Assembly: GCA_002333425.1 (NCBI GenBank)
Contig: DDBL01000080.1
Coordinates: forward strand, 18,101 to 37,077
Reading direction: 5' to 3'
Source of the DNA: Leptospiraceae bacterium UBA2033
GTDB taxonomy: Bacteria > Spirochaetota > Leptospiria > Leptospirales > Leptospiraceae
Length of the DNA: 18,977 nucleotides
Shown: positions 1 through 7,748 of the stretch, piece by piece
Numbering within the stretch: the stretch's first letter is position 1
Layout: each line of letters opens with the position of its first letter
Program-made: the position numbers and the translations under genes
The notes under the pieces: model-generated
Seen by the model: only the letters and a program-made list of their open reading frames with translations
Database searches by the model: none
What the model was told of the DNA's origin: nothing

Positions 1-1334
1 ATATCATGTTTTTGCATTTTCCAAAAGAGAAAGGTAAATGTGCCGTAAGCCGCAATGGTAGACGAAAGAGCAAGCCCTGCATGTTTTAAAAAATTCATTA
101 AAATCAGATTCAAAGAAATGTTGATCGAAAACGATATCATATTAATTCTAAGCGGTGTCTTTGTATCTTTAAAAGCATAATACGAAGAAGTTAAAATTTT
201 GTTCATACTAAATACAGGAATCGCAATGGAATAAAACTGCAAAGCCTGAATAGTCGATGCAGTCGATTTACTATCCCAATTACCACCATAAAAAATAGCG
301 TCTACTATCGTTTCGCCCATAAAAATAAATCCGAATGCCGCAGGTAAAGTAAGATAGAGAGCAAAACAAAGAGTTTCCGCAAGTTCATTTGGAATAGAAT
401 CTTTCTTGTCTTCTTTTAAACTTGCAAGTAGTCCAGGTAAAGTAGTAGTAGCAAGAGCTACTCCGATAATTCCAGTTGGTAATTGAATCAGTCTTTGCGA
501 ATAATCCAGACTAACCACAGCACCTAGACCCGGATTTTGGTTTTGGATATAATTCGCGAGAAATATATCGACAAGAAGACTTATCTGATAAAAACCTCCA
601 CCCACAACGGCAGGAATCATTAGAGTTAAGATTTTCTTAATCGCAGGATGTTTCCATTGAAAATTGATTTTAGGTGCTAGGTTTAATTTTCTAATATAAA
701 ATACTTGAACAGCTAATTGTAAAAAACCACCAGTTACAATACCGAAAGATAAAACTTTGACTCGCTCTAACGTATCATCAAAAAATCGAAATACAACTAA
801 AAATACAAACAAATAACTGAGATTAAGTATAATCGGAGACAAAGAAGGAACAAAAAATTTCTGTTTGGAATTTGCAATCGCAATGAATATAGAAGATAGA
901 CTTGCTGTAAAAATCAGAATAAAAAGTATCAAAGATAACTCAATTACAAGATTAGAATATTCCTCAGTTCCGCCAACTAGGATTGGAAGTAAGTATGGAG
1001 CGAATAATACAAATAAGCCCACAAAAAGCAAAAGCATAAAACTTAAAAAAGAAAGCATTGCACCGGACATAACTTTTGCTTCTTCTTCACTTACTTTGCT
1101 TGCATCAGAATAAAGTGGCATAAAAGATTGAGAAAGAGTTCCTTCTGCCAATAGGTTTCTATACATATTAGGAAGACGATAGGCGACAGAGAAAGCAGAG
1201 GCTATAAACCCAGTCCCAAAACTCACTGCCATATAATGATCACGGATAAGACCGAGTATCCGAGAAAGAAACGTATAAAAAGAAAGAGCTAGACTCTTTG
1301 TTGCTGAACTGCTATGTGTTTTTTTTACTTCCAC
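1..1334 (-). CDS. murJ: MurJ/MviN lipid II flippase, C-terminus beyond the window edge
   Basis: MurJ is a polytopic inner-membrane protein of the MOP superfamily that flips lipid II for peptidoglycan synthesis. About 444 codons are visible; the family usually has 500-540, so the last helices lie beyond base 1. Near the N-terminus the translation reads LSRILGLIRDHYMAVSFGTG followed by YRLPNMYRNLLAEGTLSQSF, the conserved MurJ signature with its charged cavity residues. The rest is a regular series of hydrophobic helices. I chose the GTG at 1334: it opens directly before the conserved region, and its first bases lie inside the last codons of the upstream glycosylase gene, which suggests translational coupling. 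A TTG 12 codons further upstream is possible but would lie deeper inside that gene. No clear ribosome binding site is visible. Confidence 0.93.
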   Translation of the reverse strand, partial: MEVKKTHSSSATKSLALSFYTFLSRILGLIRDHYMAVSFGTGFIASAFSVAYRLPNMYRNLLAEGTLSQSFMPLYSDASKVSEEEAKVMSGAMLSFLSFMLLLFVGLFVLFAPYLLPILVGGTEEYSNLVIELSLILFILIFTASLSSIFIAIANSKQKFFVPSLSPIILNLSYLFVFLVVFRFFDDTLERVKVLSFGIVTGGFLQLAVQVFYIRKLNLAPKINFQWKHPAIKKILTLMIPAVVGGGFYQISLLVDIFLANYIQNQNPGLGAVVSLDYSQRLIQLPTGIIGVALATTTLPGLLASLKEDKKDSIPNELAETLCFALYLTLPAAFGFIFMGETIVDAIFYGGNWDSKSTASTIQALQFYSIAIPVFSMNKILTSSYYAFKDTKTPLRINMISFSINISLNLILMNFLKHAGLALSSTIAAYGTFTFLFWKMQKHD

Positions 1335-1939
1335 TTGATTTTTACTTTTGGTTCCCAATTTAATTTTTCCATTACTTTTAGTAAGTCAGACCAAACTTCT
1401 TTCTGAACATTGCTGTTTTCTCCACCATTTCGAATTACGTAACTTGGATGATATGTTGGCATAACAGGAATTCCATTGTAATTCGCCCAATTTCCTCTGA
1501 GTTTAGTAATTCCTTCCTGTGTTTTTAACAAAAACTTCGTAGAGGGATTTCCTAGGGTTACAATTACTTTCGGTTGGATAATTTCGATTTGCCTAATTAG
1601 ATAGGGGCTACAGGCTGTTACTTCCTCAAGATCAGGAGCCCTGTCTTTTTCCATTTGCAAATTTTCAGTAGGACGACATTTCGCAATATTCGCAATGTAA
1701 ACTTTTGACCTTGGCACTCCCATTGCTTTTTCGATAAGCCTTGTGAGCAGTTCACCCGCCCGTCCAACAAAAGGTCTTCCTGTCATATCTTCCTGTTTGC
1801 CTGGACCTTCTCCAATGAATAAAAGTTCCGCTTCTGGATTTCCTTCTCCAAATACAACTTTTGTTCGAGTTGTGGATAATTTACATTTTGTGCAAGACTC
1901 TGCTATTTTTTTTAACTCTTCTAACTTTTCTGATTTCAA
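1325..1939 (-). CDS. Uracil-DNA glycosylase, family 4 (4Fe-4S, SPO1 polymerase-related)
   Basis: This enzyme removes uracil from DNA to start base-excision repair. At 204 aa it has normal family-4 length. Visible elements in order: the cluster pair C16-x2-C19; motif A GEGPGKQED at 43-51, where most members have GEAPG; GRPFVGRAGELL at 54-65; NIAKCRP with C88; C110; and the catalytic-loop motif HPSYVIRN at 164-171. C16, C19, C88 and C110 are the likely 4Fe-4S ligands. The C88-C110 spacing is slightly longer than in the thermophile enzymes I remember. The start codon is TTG, with an in-frame TAG two codons upstream, so no longer start exists. The gene lies downstream of ppc and overlaps murJ by 10 bases. 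Confidence 0.93.
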   Translation of the reverse strand: MKSEKLEELKKIAESCTKCKLSTTRTKVVFGEGNPEAELLFIGEGPGKQEDMTGRPFVGRAGELLTRLIEKAMGVPRSKVYIANIAKCRPTENLQMEKDRAPDLEEVTACSPYLIRQIEIIQPKVIVTLGNPSTKFLLKTQEGITKLRGNWANYNGIPVMPTYHPSYVIRNGGENSNVQKEVWSDLLKVMEKLNWEPKVKIKWK

Positions 1940-1962
1940 TTTCTAACTCTTCTTTAGTATAA

Positions 1963-2076
1963 TAGGCTTTTTACAAAATTGGTTTAATGTCATCCTGAGC
2001 CTGTCGAAGGATACATATTTCATTAAGTATAGTTCGACGAGCTCACTATGACAAATTTTATTTTGCAACAAGTCTA
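1963..2076. repeat. Family A palindromic element, copy 1
   Basis: The core at 1989-2052 is an imperfect hairpin running from GTCATCCTGAGCCTGTCGAA to TTCGACGAGCTCACTATGAC with an AT-rich loop. It is bracketed by diverged outer ends: TAGGCTTTTTACAAAAT on the left and, read in reverse complement, TAGACTTGTTGCAAAAT on the right. ATAA lies immediately outside both ends and may be a target duplication. The element fills the gap between ppc and the glycosylase gene and ends four bases before the ppc stop codon, so its transcript could act as a weak terminator or attenuator. The same core recurs at 9668-9713. Confidence 0.8.
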
Positions 2077-2080
2077 ATAA

Positions 2081-4831
2081 TTAGCCTGTAGTACGAAGTC
2101 CACTTGCGATTGCGTTAATAGAAAGAAGTAACTCAATCAATAATTCATCAGCAGAACCAGATTTTTGTTCCCTCAAATTCTGCCTCCATTCTCTCAAAAG
2201 GTTTACCTGAAGCAAGTGTAAACTTTTTAGGGCAGAGCTTCTAAAGCCAAGCGTTCTAAACATACGAGGTCTTCGTATTTCAGCTTTGGATTCAAACAAA
2301 ATCGCTAACATTTCTTTTGTTCTATTGTATTCCTTTAGGATGTGGTCTAAAAATTTGTCTCTAATTGAAACGTCATCTACCAAGTTTCCATAAAGTTGCA
2401 TAATTTCTTGGTCGGCGTTAAAAATATTTGTTTCAACATTCATCATAAGATACCTAAAAAATGGCCAAGTAACTATCTCTTTTTTTAACAAGGCAAATGC
2501 GTCTTTGTTTGTGACTTGTAATTCCTCAAGCGCAGTTCCCACTCCAAACCAGCCAGGCAGAAAAAAACGAGATTGATTCCAACTAAACACCCAAGGAATC
2601 GCTCTCAAGTCTTTCAAGGTTCTTTTCCCAGTTCTCCGTGCAGGTCTAGATCCAATTCTAGAATTTTCAAGTGCGTCAATCGGAGTAGCTTGGCTATAAA
2701 AAATCATAAATCCTTCAGAACGAACTAAAGCCTCATAATTGCGGCGACTTTTTTCTGCAAGTCCTTGTACAATTTCTTCTAAGTGGGCTGGAGTTTTTTG
2801 AATCATTTTGTGCTTCAGGGTAACACCTGTTACACCCGCCACTAACAATTCTAAGTTATAAGTGGCATTAATTAAGTTAGCATATTGTTGTGCAATACTT
2901 TCGCCTTGTATGGTTAAACGAGTGTTACCCGTTAAAGTAGGAAAAGGAAGTGCATCCAAAAAATGATGCGTTTTTCCACCACCTCTACTAATGCTCCCCC
3001 CTCTTCCATGAAAGAAATTTATTTTTACACCATGTTTTCTTCCTACTTCATCAATTTCCATTTGCGCTCTGTATAAATACCATTGACTAGCAATAATTCC
3101 ACCATCTTTATTACTATCACTGTAACCTAACATAACCTGTTGAACTGGAATTCCATCAGGAAAAGATCTATATGCCAAACTCAATTTAGTCATTGGGTGA
3201 GACAAAAAAGCATCCATGATAGAAGCACATTTTTCTAAATCTTCAATAGTTTCAAACAATGGAACTACCGGCAAAAGGCAAACAAGTCCCTCCGGTGTAT
3301 TCATTACAAGTCCAGCTTCTCTTGCAAAGAGGTAAACAACGAGTAGATCCGAAAGTTTGCGAGTCATACTTACAATGAGTGAACCAATTCCAGATGTACC
3401 ATATTTTTTTACATACTCAGCTACTACCAGATAACAGTCTCTTACCGCTTCTGCCTCTCCCTCCAAAGGCATTCCTGGTGCTAAAAACGGACGCGCTGAT
3501 GTTAATTCAGAATTTAAAAATTGTAGTCTTTCAAATTCATTCCAGTCTGCAAAATGAATATTACGACTACCAGATGCTTTCATTAATCCAACCAAAGCTC
3601 TATCGTGGAATTCACTATTTTGTCTTATGTCAACTGCGGCTAAATGAAAGCCAAAAGTCTGAATCATTCTTTCGATTCCAAAAATTTCATACTCCACAAT
3701 TCTAAATCCATCCACTTCCAAAAGAGAATCGCGTAGTATGGCTAAATCTTTTAAAAGTTCAAAATGATTTGTATAACTAAAACTCTCTTCTTTATTTCCA
3801 ACTGAAGAAAGAGGAATTCTCACAAGCAAAATATTGATGAATTGACGCCATGGCTCGTTTGGGTTGCGGGTAATACAATTTTGCCCAATATCTCCTAACT
3901 GTAGAGACCATTCTTCGATAAAGTGTAGTAATTTTTTAGGAACGGAATGTAAATTTTCAGATAAACTCAATCTAGAGGCTAATGTGAAAAGCCGCTGGTA
4001 TACTAAATTGAGTGCTGTTTCTCTGAATTCTAATAGAGTTTCTCGTGTCACAATTGCGGTTACTAATGGATGTCCGTCTCTATCTCCGCCAACCCAATTT
4101 CCAAAACTAATTTTGGGGAGTTTTTCTATTCGGTTGATTAAACCTATGTCAAAAGAATTTTCTTTCCAAGCTTGTTTAAATTTTTTATCTAAAAGTGTAA
4201 CCGCATCGGGAAAAACATTTTTCAAATAATGAATGATATTTTTTCTTTCAGAGGTAATGTCTGGTTTTTGTAAATAAATTTCACCAGTGCGCCAAAGTCT
4301 CTCCAAACAAAGTTTGATTTCATTTCGAAGAGTTTCTTTTTCTGTTGGAGTCCAGATTGGATTTTCCTTCTTTACTAAAAGCAAATAAAGTTCTCTATGT
4401 TGATCTAAAACTGTAGCGCGTTTTGCTTCGGTTGGATGTGCTGTCAACACTGGCTCAACATGAATCTCGGAAAATGATTTTGCAATCTGAAGTTCATCAA
4501 ACCCCGAACTCTTCATACGTTTGATATGTTCACCCCACGACCCCACAATAAAATGAATGCCTTTTTCGATTTCAACAGCCCGTCTAAATTGTGTGGCTGC
4601 ATTTTCTTCTACCATATTAAGCAATTGAAACGAAATAGATAATGCCTGTGAATTTCGTAGTGGAAAATTCGATTCAATATTGCCCACATTGATTGGATGA
4701 AAATTTTCCTCTAACCAAGGAAGGTTTTTCGCAAGTTCGTCTTCTTTTAATTCAATTAGCACTTCTTTGAAACACTGCATTAAAAAAACTAGGTCACTTC
4801 TTACCTTGTCTGAATTTTGTTCTTCACCCAT
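2081..4831 (-). CDS. ppc: Phosphoenolpyruvate carboxylase
   Basis: PEP carboxylase is a cytosolic anaplerotic enzyme that converts PEP and bicarbonate to oxaloacetate and phosphate. At 916 aa it is full length. Active-site signatures appear in order: VLTAHPTEAKR with catalytic His132; GNWVGGDRDGHP near 247-258, for Mg/PEP binding; MLGYSDSNKDGG and FFHGRGGSISRGGG in the second half; and GESIAQQYA. The C-terminus is GLRTTG, a mild variant of the usual GMRNTG tail that caps the active site. The N-terminus has no plant-type phosphorylation sequence. The ATG is preceded by GGGGAG at about 8 bases, a strong ribosome binding site. The gene is divergent from the transporter gene and is followed by a palindromic element and the glycosylase gene. 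Confidence 0.97.
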   Translation of the reverse strand: MGEEQNSDKVRSDLVFLMQCFKEVLIELKEDELAKNLPWLEENFHPINVGNIESNFPLRNSQALSISFQLLNMVEENAATQFRRAVEIEKGIHFIVGSWGEHIKRMKSSGFDELQIAKSFSEIHVEPVLTAHPTEAKRATVLDQHRELYLLLVKKENPIWTPTEKETLRNEIKLCLERLWRTGEIYLQKPDITSERKNIIHYLKNVFPDAVTLLDKKFKQAWKENSFDIGLINRIEKLPKISFGNWVGGDRDGHPLVTAIVTRETLLEFRETALNLVYQRLFTLASRLSLSENLHSVPKKLLHFIEEWSLQLGDIGQNCITRNPNEPWRQFINILLVRIPLSSVGNKEESFSYTNHFELLKDLAILRDSLLEVDGFRIVEYEIFGIERMIQTFGFHLAAVDIRQNSEFHDRALVGLMKASGSRNIHFADWNEFERLQFLNSELTSARPFLAPGMPLEGEAEAVRDCYLVVAEYVKKYGTSGIGSLIVSMTRKLSDLLVVYLFAREAGLVMNTPEGLVCLLPVVPLFETIEDLEKCASIMDAFLSHPMTKLSLAYRSFPDGIPVQQVMLGYSDSNKDGGIIASQWYLYRAQMEIDEVGRKHGVKINFFHGRGGSISRGGGKTHHFLDALPFPTLTGNTRLTIQGESIAQQYANLINATYNLELLVAGVTGVTLKHKMIQKTPAHLEEIVQGLAEKSRRNYEALVRSEGFMIFYSQATPIDALENSRIGSRPARRTGKRTLKDLRAIPWVFSWNQSRFFLPGWFGVGTALEELQVTNKDAFALLKKEIVTWPFFRYLMMNVETNIFNADQEIMQLYGNLVDDVSIRDKFLDHILKEYNRTKEMLAILFESKAEIRRPRMFRTLGFRSSALKSLHLLQVNLLREWRQNLREQKSGSADELLIELLLSINAIASGLRTTG

Positions 4832-4901
4832 ACCAAACTCTCCCCTGTGTAACTATTTTTTTAACTTAATTTTAATTATCTAATCTACCAGTAAAAAAAA
4901 C

Positions 4902-4907
4902 TTGACA
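4902..4907 (+). promoter_or_regulatory. Possible -35 box for the DMT transporter gene
   Basis: A perfect TTGACA lies in the 184-base divergent gap between ppc and the transporter. The matching -10 is poor: CATATC at 18 bases, or TATCTT at 20 bases. This is therefore only a candidate. Confidence 0.25.
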
Positions 4908-4960
4908 TGATTCAAAAAAACAAGCCATATCTTCATTTATTCTAATTAAGGGTTTATTAT

Positions 4961-4981
4961 TTAGTTGAATTTTTCAACTAA
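4961..4981. promoter_or_regulatory. Perfect 9-bp stem, 3-base loop palindrome upstream of the transporter gene
   Basis: TTAGTTGAA and TTCAACTAA are exact complements around a TTT loop. The centre is 45 bases before the ATG at 5016. It could be an operator in the ppc/transporter divergent region or a leader hairpin. Its sequence also resembles the ends of the family A elements, so it may be a remnant of one. It spans the alternative TTG codon at 4965, which argues against that codon as the start. Confidence 0.4.
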
Positions 4982-5015
4982 GAATTGCCGATATTTGGGA
5001 AAGGATAGATTAGAA

Positions 5016-6116
5016 ATGGCAAAAAAGAAACTAGGAACATCGAGCACAAATACCTCTCCAAACGTAGAGGCAGTAGAAGAAACCTCAACCGTTGCAGATC
5101 CAACAGCACCACCTACTGCGGCACCCGTAACAAACCAGCATAGCCATTTAACAAAGGGACTGATATTAATACTAACGTCTTCTTTACTTTTATCATTTCA
5201 AAACGTAGTTACTCGTGTGATACTTAGCCCAAAATCTTTATTTGGACTTTTTGATGGAATCATTCTCAATTCTAGTTTTTCAAACTCACTTTTGATTTTG
5301 GTTTTACGTTGTGCTGTAGTATTGCCCATAATGGCTTTCTTAGTAGCCCCAAGACTTCACAAAAACACTTGGCAGGACATATTAGATTTATCGAAACCCG
5401 AAAACAAAACAAGATTGTATAGTGTTATGAGTAGCGGTTTATTTTTATTTTGCTCCCAGTTATCTATGTATATAGCCCTTGGTTCTATTCCAACAGGGAT
5501 TGCTACAACGATTTTCTTTATTTACCCAACGATTACCATTTTACTTATGTGGGCTTTCTTCAAGGATAGACCTTCTTTACCTCTAGTATTTGCAATGGTT
5601 ACGATTTATATCGGTGGATTTATGACAATTCCTGCCGCAGCATTTACACCGAAAGGAGACGGAGGTAATTTCGTATTAGGCGCAATTACTGCTGCCCTTT
5701 CAGGGGTTGCGTTTGCTGGATACATTATTATGATTAAGAATGCCAAAATGCATCCCGCACCGTTTACCATTGTTAACTTTTCTATCATTTTCGTTTTAGG
5801 ATTAGCGATTCTTCTACAAGTTGGCTTCGAAATAGATCCATCTCATACAATGGATTTAGTATATGGTACTTTGATTCTTGCGACGACTACACTTATAGGT
5901 TATCTACTGCAAAACTTTGGAGTTCCACTTGTGGGTCCATCTCTGGCTTCTGTAATTGGGGCAAGTGGTCCTGCGGTTACAGCTCTCATGGCATTTTTCT
6001 TGATTGGGGAAAAACTAGATCTCCAACAAGGTTTGGGAGTATTTCTTGTTACCCTCTGGGTGCTCGGGATCAGCGTAGAGAATATGAAAAAGGCACCAGC
6101 ACCAACCAAAAAGTAA
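5016..6116 (+). CDS. DMT-superfamily (EamA) transporter
   Basis: This is an inner-membrane protein of 366 aa with two EamA-like halves and about ten hydrophobic helices. The first helix begins at about residue 48 (GLILILTSSLLLSF) and the second half begins near FVLGAITAALSGVAFAGYII. The short internal repeats and pseudo-two-fold layout are typical of drug/metabolite transporters; the substrate cannot be read from sequence. The N-terminus is unusual: about 45 hydrophilic residues rich in Thr, Pro and Ala, probably a cytoplasmic tail. I chose the ATG at 5016, which has AAAGGA about 10 bases upstream. The reading frame stays open 17 codons further to a TTG, but that codon lies in a hairpin. Confidence 0.88.
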   Translation: MAKKKLGTSSTNTSPNVEAVEETSTVADPTAPPTAAPVTNQHSHLTKGLILILTSSLLLSFQNVVTRVILSPKSLFGLFDGIILNSSFSNSLLILVLRCAVVLPIMAFLVAPRLHKNTWQDILDLSKPENKTRLYSVMSSGLFLFCSQLSMYIALGSIPTGIATTIFFIYPTITILLMWAFFKDRPSLPLVFAMVTIYIGGFMTIPAAAFTPKGDGGNFVLGAITAALSGVAFAGYIIMIKNAKMHPAPFTIVNFSIIFVLGLAILLQVGFEIDPSHTMDLVYGTLILATTTLIGYLLQNFGVPLVGPSLASVIGASGPAVTALMAFFLIGEKLDLQQGLGVFLVTLWVLGISVENMKKAPAPTKK

Positions 6117-6128
6117 TTTTAATTTCTT

Positions 6129-6614
6129 TTATTCCCTTATCCTTGCGAGTAATCCATCTTTGCCGCCAGGAATAAGGGCATATAGAACACATTCACATTC
6201 TCGCCAATTACTCCCTTTCATTTCGGAAATTTCTGAAGAAGTAGGTTTACACTCTTTAATTTTTGTTTCTTTGACGACACTACTTTCCTTAAACATATTT
6301 TTCTTATCATCACTACAATCAAAGCATTCAGAGAATTCGCTGAGTATCTTTGCGGCTATATCGGCTTTTCCTGTTAGGCTTGCAGCATCCGAACAAGTTT
6401 TTTTCATACTATTTTCATTTTGCATTTCGATAGATTTTTGGGATGCTCGCGCTTGCGATTTGATGTAAAAATATTCAAACGGCATTTTGCCTGGTCTATC
6501 TGGTGAACCTGCCCAACCTTCCCAAGGTTTGTCAGGTCGCGGAAACATTTTTTCATTAGAGCCACATCCAACTAAGACTAAAATGCAGAGGATAAAGATT
6601 AATTTAATTTTCAT
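6129..6614 (-). CDS. Small cysteine-rich lipoprotein of unknown function
   Basis: This 161-aa protein has a lipoprotein signal: positive start MKIK, a hydrophobic stretch and lipobox LVGC with the modified Cys at 17. The mature part begins with a Pro/Trp-rich segment (PDKPWEGWAGSPDRPGK at about 27-43), then a helical stretch, and ends with paired Cys residues (SECFDCSD, KECKP, RECECV), suggesting disulphides or metal binding. I have an uncertain memory of similar Leptospira lipoproteins with the WEGWAGSPDRPGK segment but cannot name a function. AGGGA lies 5 bases before the ATG. The gene is convergent with the transporter gene 12 bases away. Confidence 0.85.
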   Translation of the reverse strand: MKIKLIFILCILVLVGCGSNEKMFPRPDKPWEGWAGSPDRPGKMPFEYFYIKSQARASQKSIEMQNENSMKKTCSDAASLTGKADIAAKILSEFSECFDCSDDKKNMFKESSVVKETKIKECKPTSSEISEMKGSNWRECECVLYALIPGGKDGLLARIRE

Positions 6615-6775
6615 AGTCCCTAAGATTTTTTAGCTAATACACAAATGCAAGTAGAAATTAAAAACTTTTTCTTGCCAAATCTGATTCATTCAAGCTAACA
6701 TGTGAATCGGTCTGAAAAATAGGTATGTTTTGTTAGTTGATTGATATGTATTTTGTAATTGGTAAAAAATCTTAA

Positions 6776-7711
6776 ATGAAATATTCGATATTAGAGTTGT
6801 TGAAAAATAGAACAAAGAGTGAGATTTCTCCCGCGGCGAGCGCGGAAGAAACACATTTATTCTCAAATTTTCGAGCTACTCTATTACTATTTATTTTCTT
6901 TTTTAATTTTTGTGTTACGGTTGATGAAAATTTTGAAGGAAGAGCAAAACCTATTTCCTTTTCAATCTGTTTTTGGAATGCAGAAAAACTCGACTCTAAA
7001 AAATTAATTGAGTGGAAAAATAAAAAAAACTATATAACCGAACTAACAAAAAAATGTGACTCATTATCTTTAACCGAGATTAGAGTGGATAATGACAATT
7101 TGTCTTCTGAATTAGAGGATTTTCTTTCAAAGGAAAATCTAAATTACTCCTGTGTTGATAGCATCCTAAAACTAAATGAAGATGGAACAATCCAAAATCA
7201 AACCAAATATATAAGCTGTTCGAATAATAATAAAGTTGTAGAAATGAAACTAATTGCGTATCCCGATACAAAAAAAGAATTTTTATCACCGCCTAGTTTC
7301 TTTTTTTTAGAACTAACAAACGGAGCAAAAGTTTCCGTTTTACCTTTTCATACGGAACCAGGAAATAAAAATGAGCTAATCGACTTTGAGAAAATTGTAA
7401 ATTTTACATACCAGAAATTTTCAGAGAGAAAAACTTTTTTCGGAGGAGATTTTTACACAGATAAAAAATACCAATCCGATTCGTTTTTAAAATCACTTTT
7501 GTATTTTCAAATACTAAAAAATTTAATTTCTGAACCAAGCACTTTCACAGGCGAAAAAAACGATGTTATATTCACGGACAACGTTTCCCAACTTAATTGT
7601 ATAGGCAAAGTAATAAGTCTAGAACAAATTTCAATCGAATCAGGAGGACAAAAAGAATTTGAAAAAATTTCCTCTCATTTGCCTGTAGTCGCTAATTGTA
7701 AAATAAAATAA
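6776..7711 (+). CDS. Divergent endonuclease/exonuclease/phosphatase (EEP)-fold protein, membrane-anchored or exported
   Basis: At 311 aa it shows the order of EEP-family motifs. These are WNAEKL (N68), LTEIR (E101, metal-ligand position), PFHTEP (H192), GGDFY at 223-227 in place of GDFN, and SSHLPVV at 299-305 in place of SDHxPV. Thus Asn of GDFN is replaced by Tyr227 and Asp of SDH by Ser300, while Asp225 and His301 remain. Activity may be altered or lost. A hydrophobic segment at 36-45 followed by Cys46 looks like a displaced export or lipoprotein signal. The 31 residues before it are encoded by a palindromic insertion. No good ribosome binding site precedes the ATG, so the start is uncertain; TTG codons at 6797 and 6800 are alternatives. 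Confidence 0.6.
   Translation: MKYSILELLKNRTKSEISPAASAEETHLFSNFRATLLLFIFFFNFCVTVDENFEGRAKPISFSICFWNAEKLDSKKLIEWKNKKNYITELTKKCDSLSLTEIRVDNDNLSSELEDFLSKENLNYSCVDSILKLNEDGTIQNQTKYISCSNNNKVVEMKLIAYPDTKKEFLSPPSFFFLELTNGAKVSVLPFHTEPGNKNELIDFEKIVNFTYQKFSERKTFFGGDFYTDKKYQSDSFLKSLLYFQILKNLISEPSTFTGEKNDVIFTDNVSQLNCIGKVISLEQISIESGGQKEFEKISSHLPVVANCKIK
6789..6886. repeat. Palindromic element inside the N-terminus of the EEP-fold gene
   Basis: The left end TAGAGTTGTTGAAAAA (6792-6807) faces a diverged inverted copy, AAATTTTCGAGCTACTCTA, ending at 6883. The middle holds a GC-rich hairpin, TCT-C-CCGCG-loop-CGCGG-A-AGA, at 6826-6848. A TATTA direct repeat flanks it (6789-6793 and 6882-6886). The distance between the repeats is 93 bases, exactly 31 codons, so the frame stays open. 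The ends resemble those of the family A elements. Confidence 0.55.
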
Positions 7712-7748
7712 CCCTTGACAGAAAATTTTTACCCGTAACAGTGAAGCC

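Noticed and set aside
865..1113. Plus-strand open frame of 82 codons
   Set aside because: It is opposite the clearly conserved murJ coding sequence.
3379..4229. Plus-strand open frames opposite ppc
   Set aside because: They are antisense to highly conserved PEP carboxylase motifs; no start signals are visible.
4965..5015. TTG start giving the DMT transporter 17 more residues
   Set aside because: The codon lies inside a perfect hairpin; the ATG at 5016 has AAAGGA at normal spacing.
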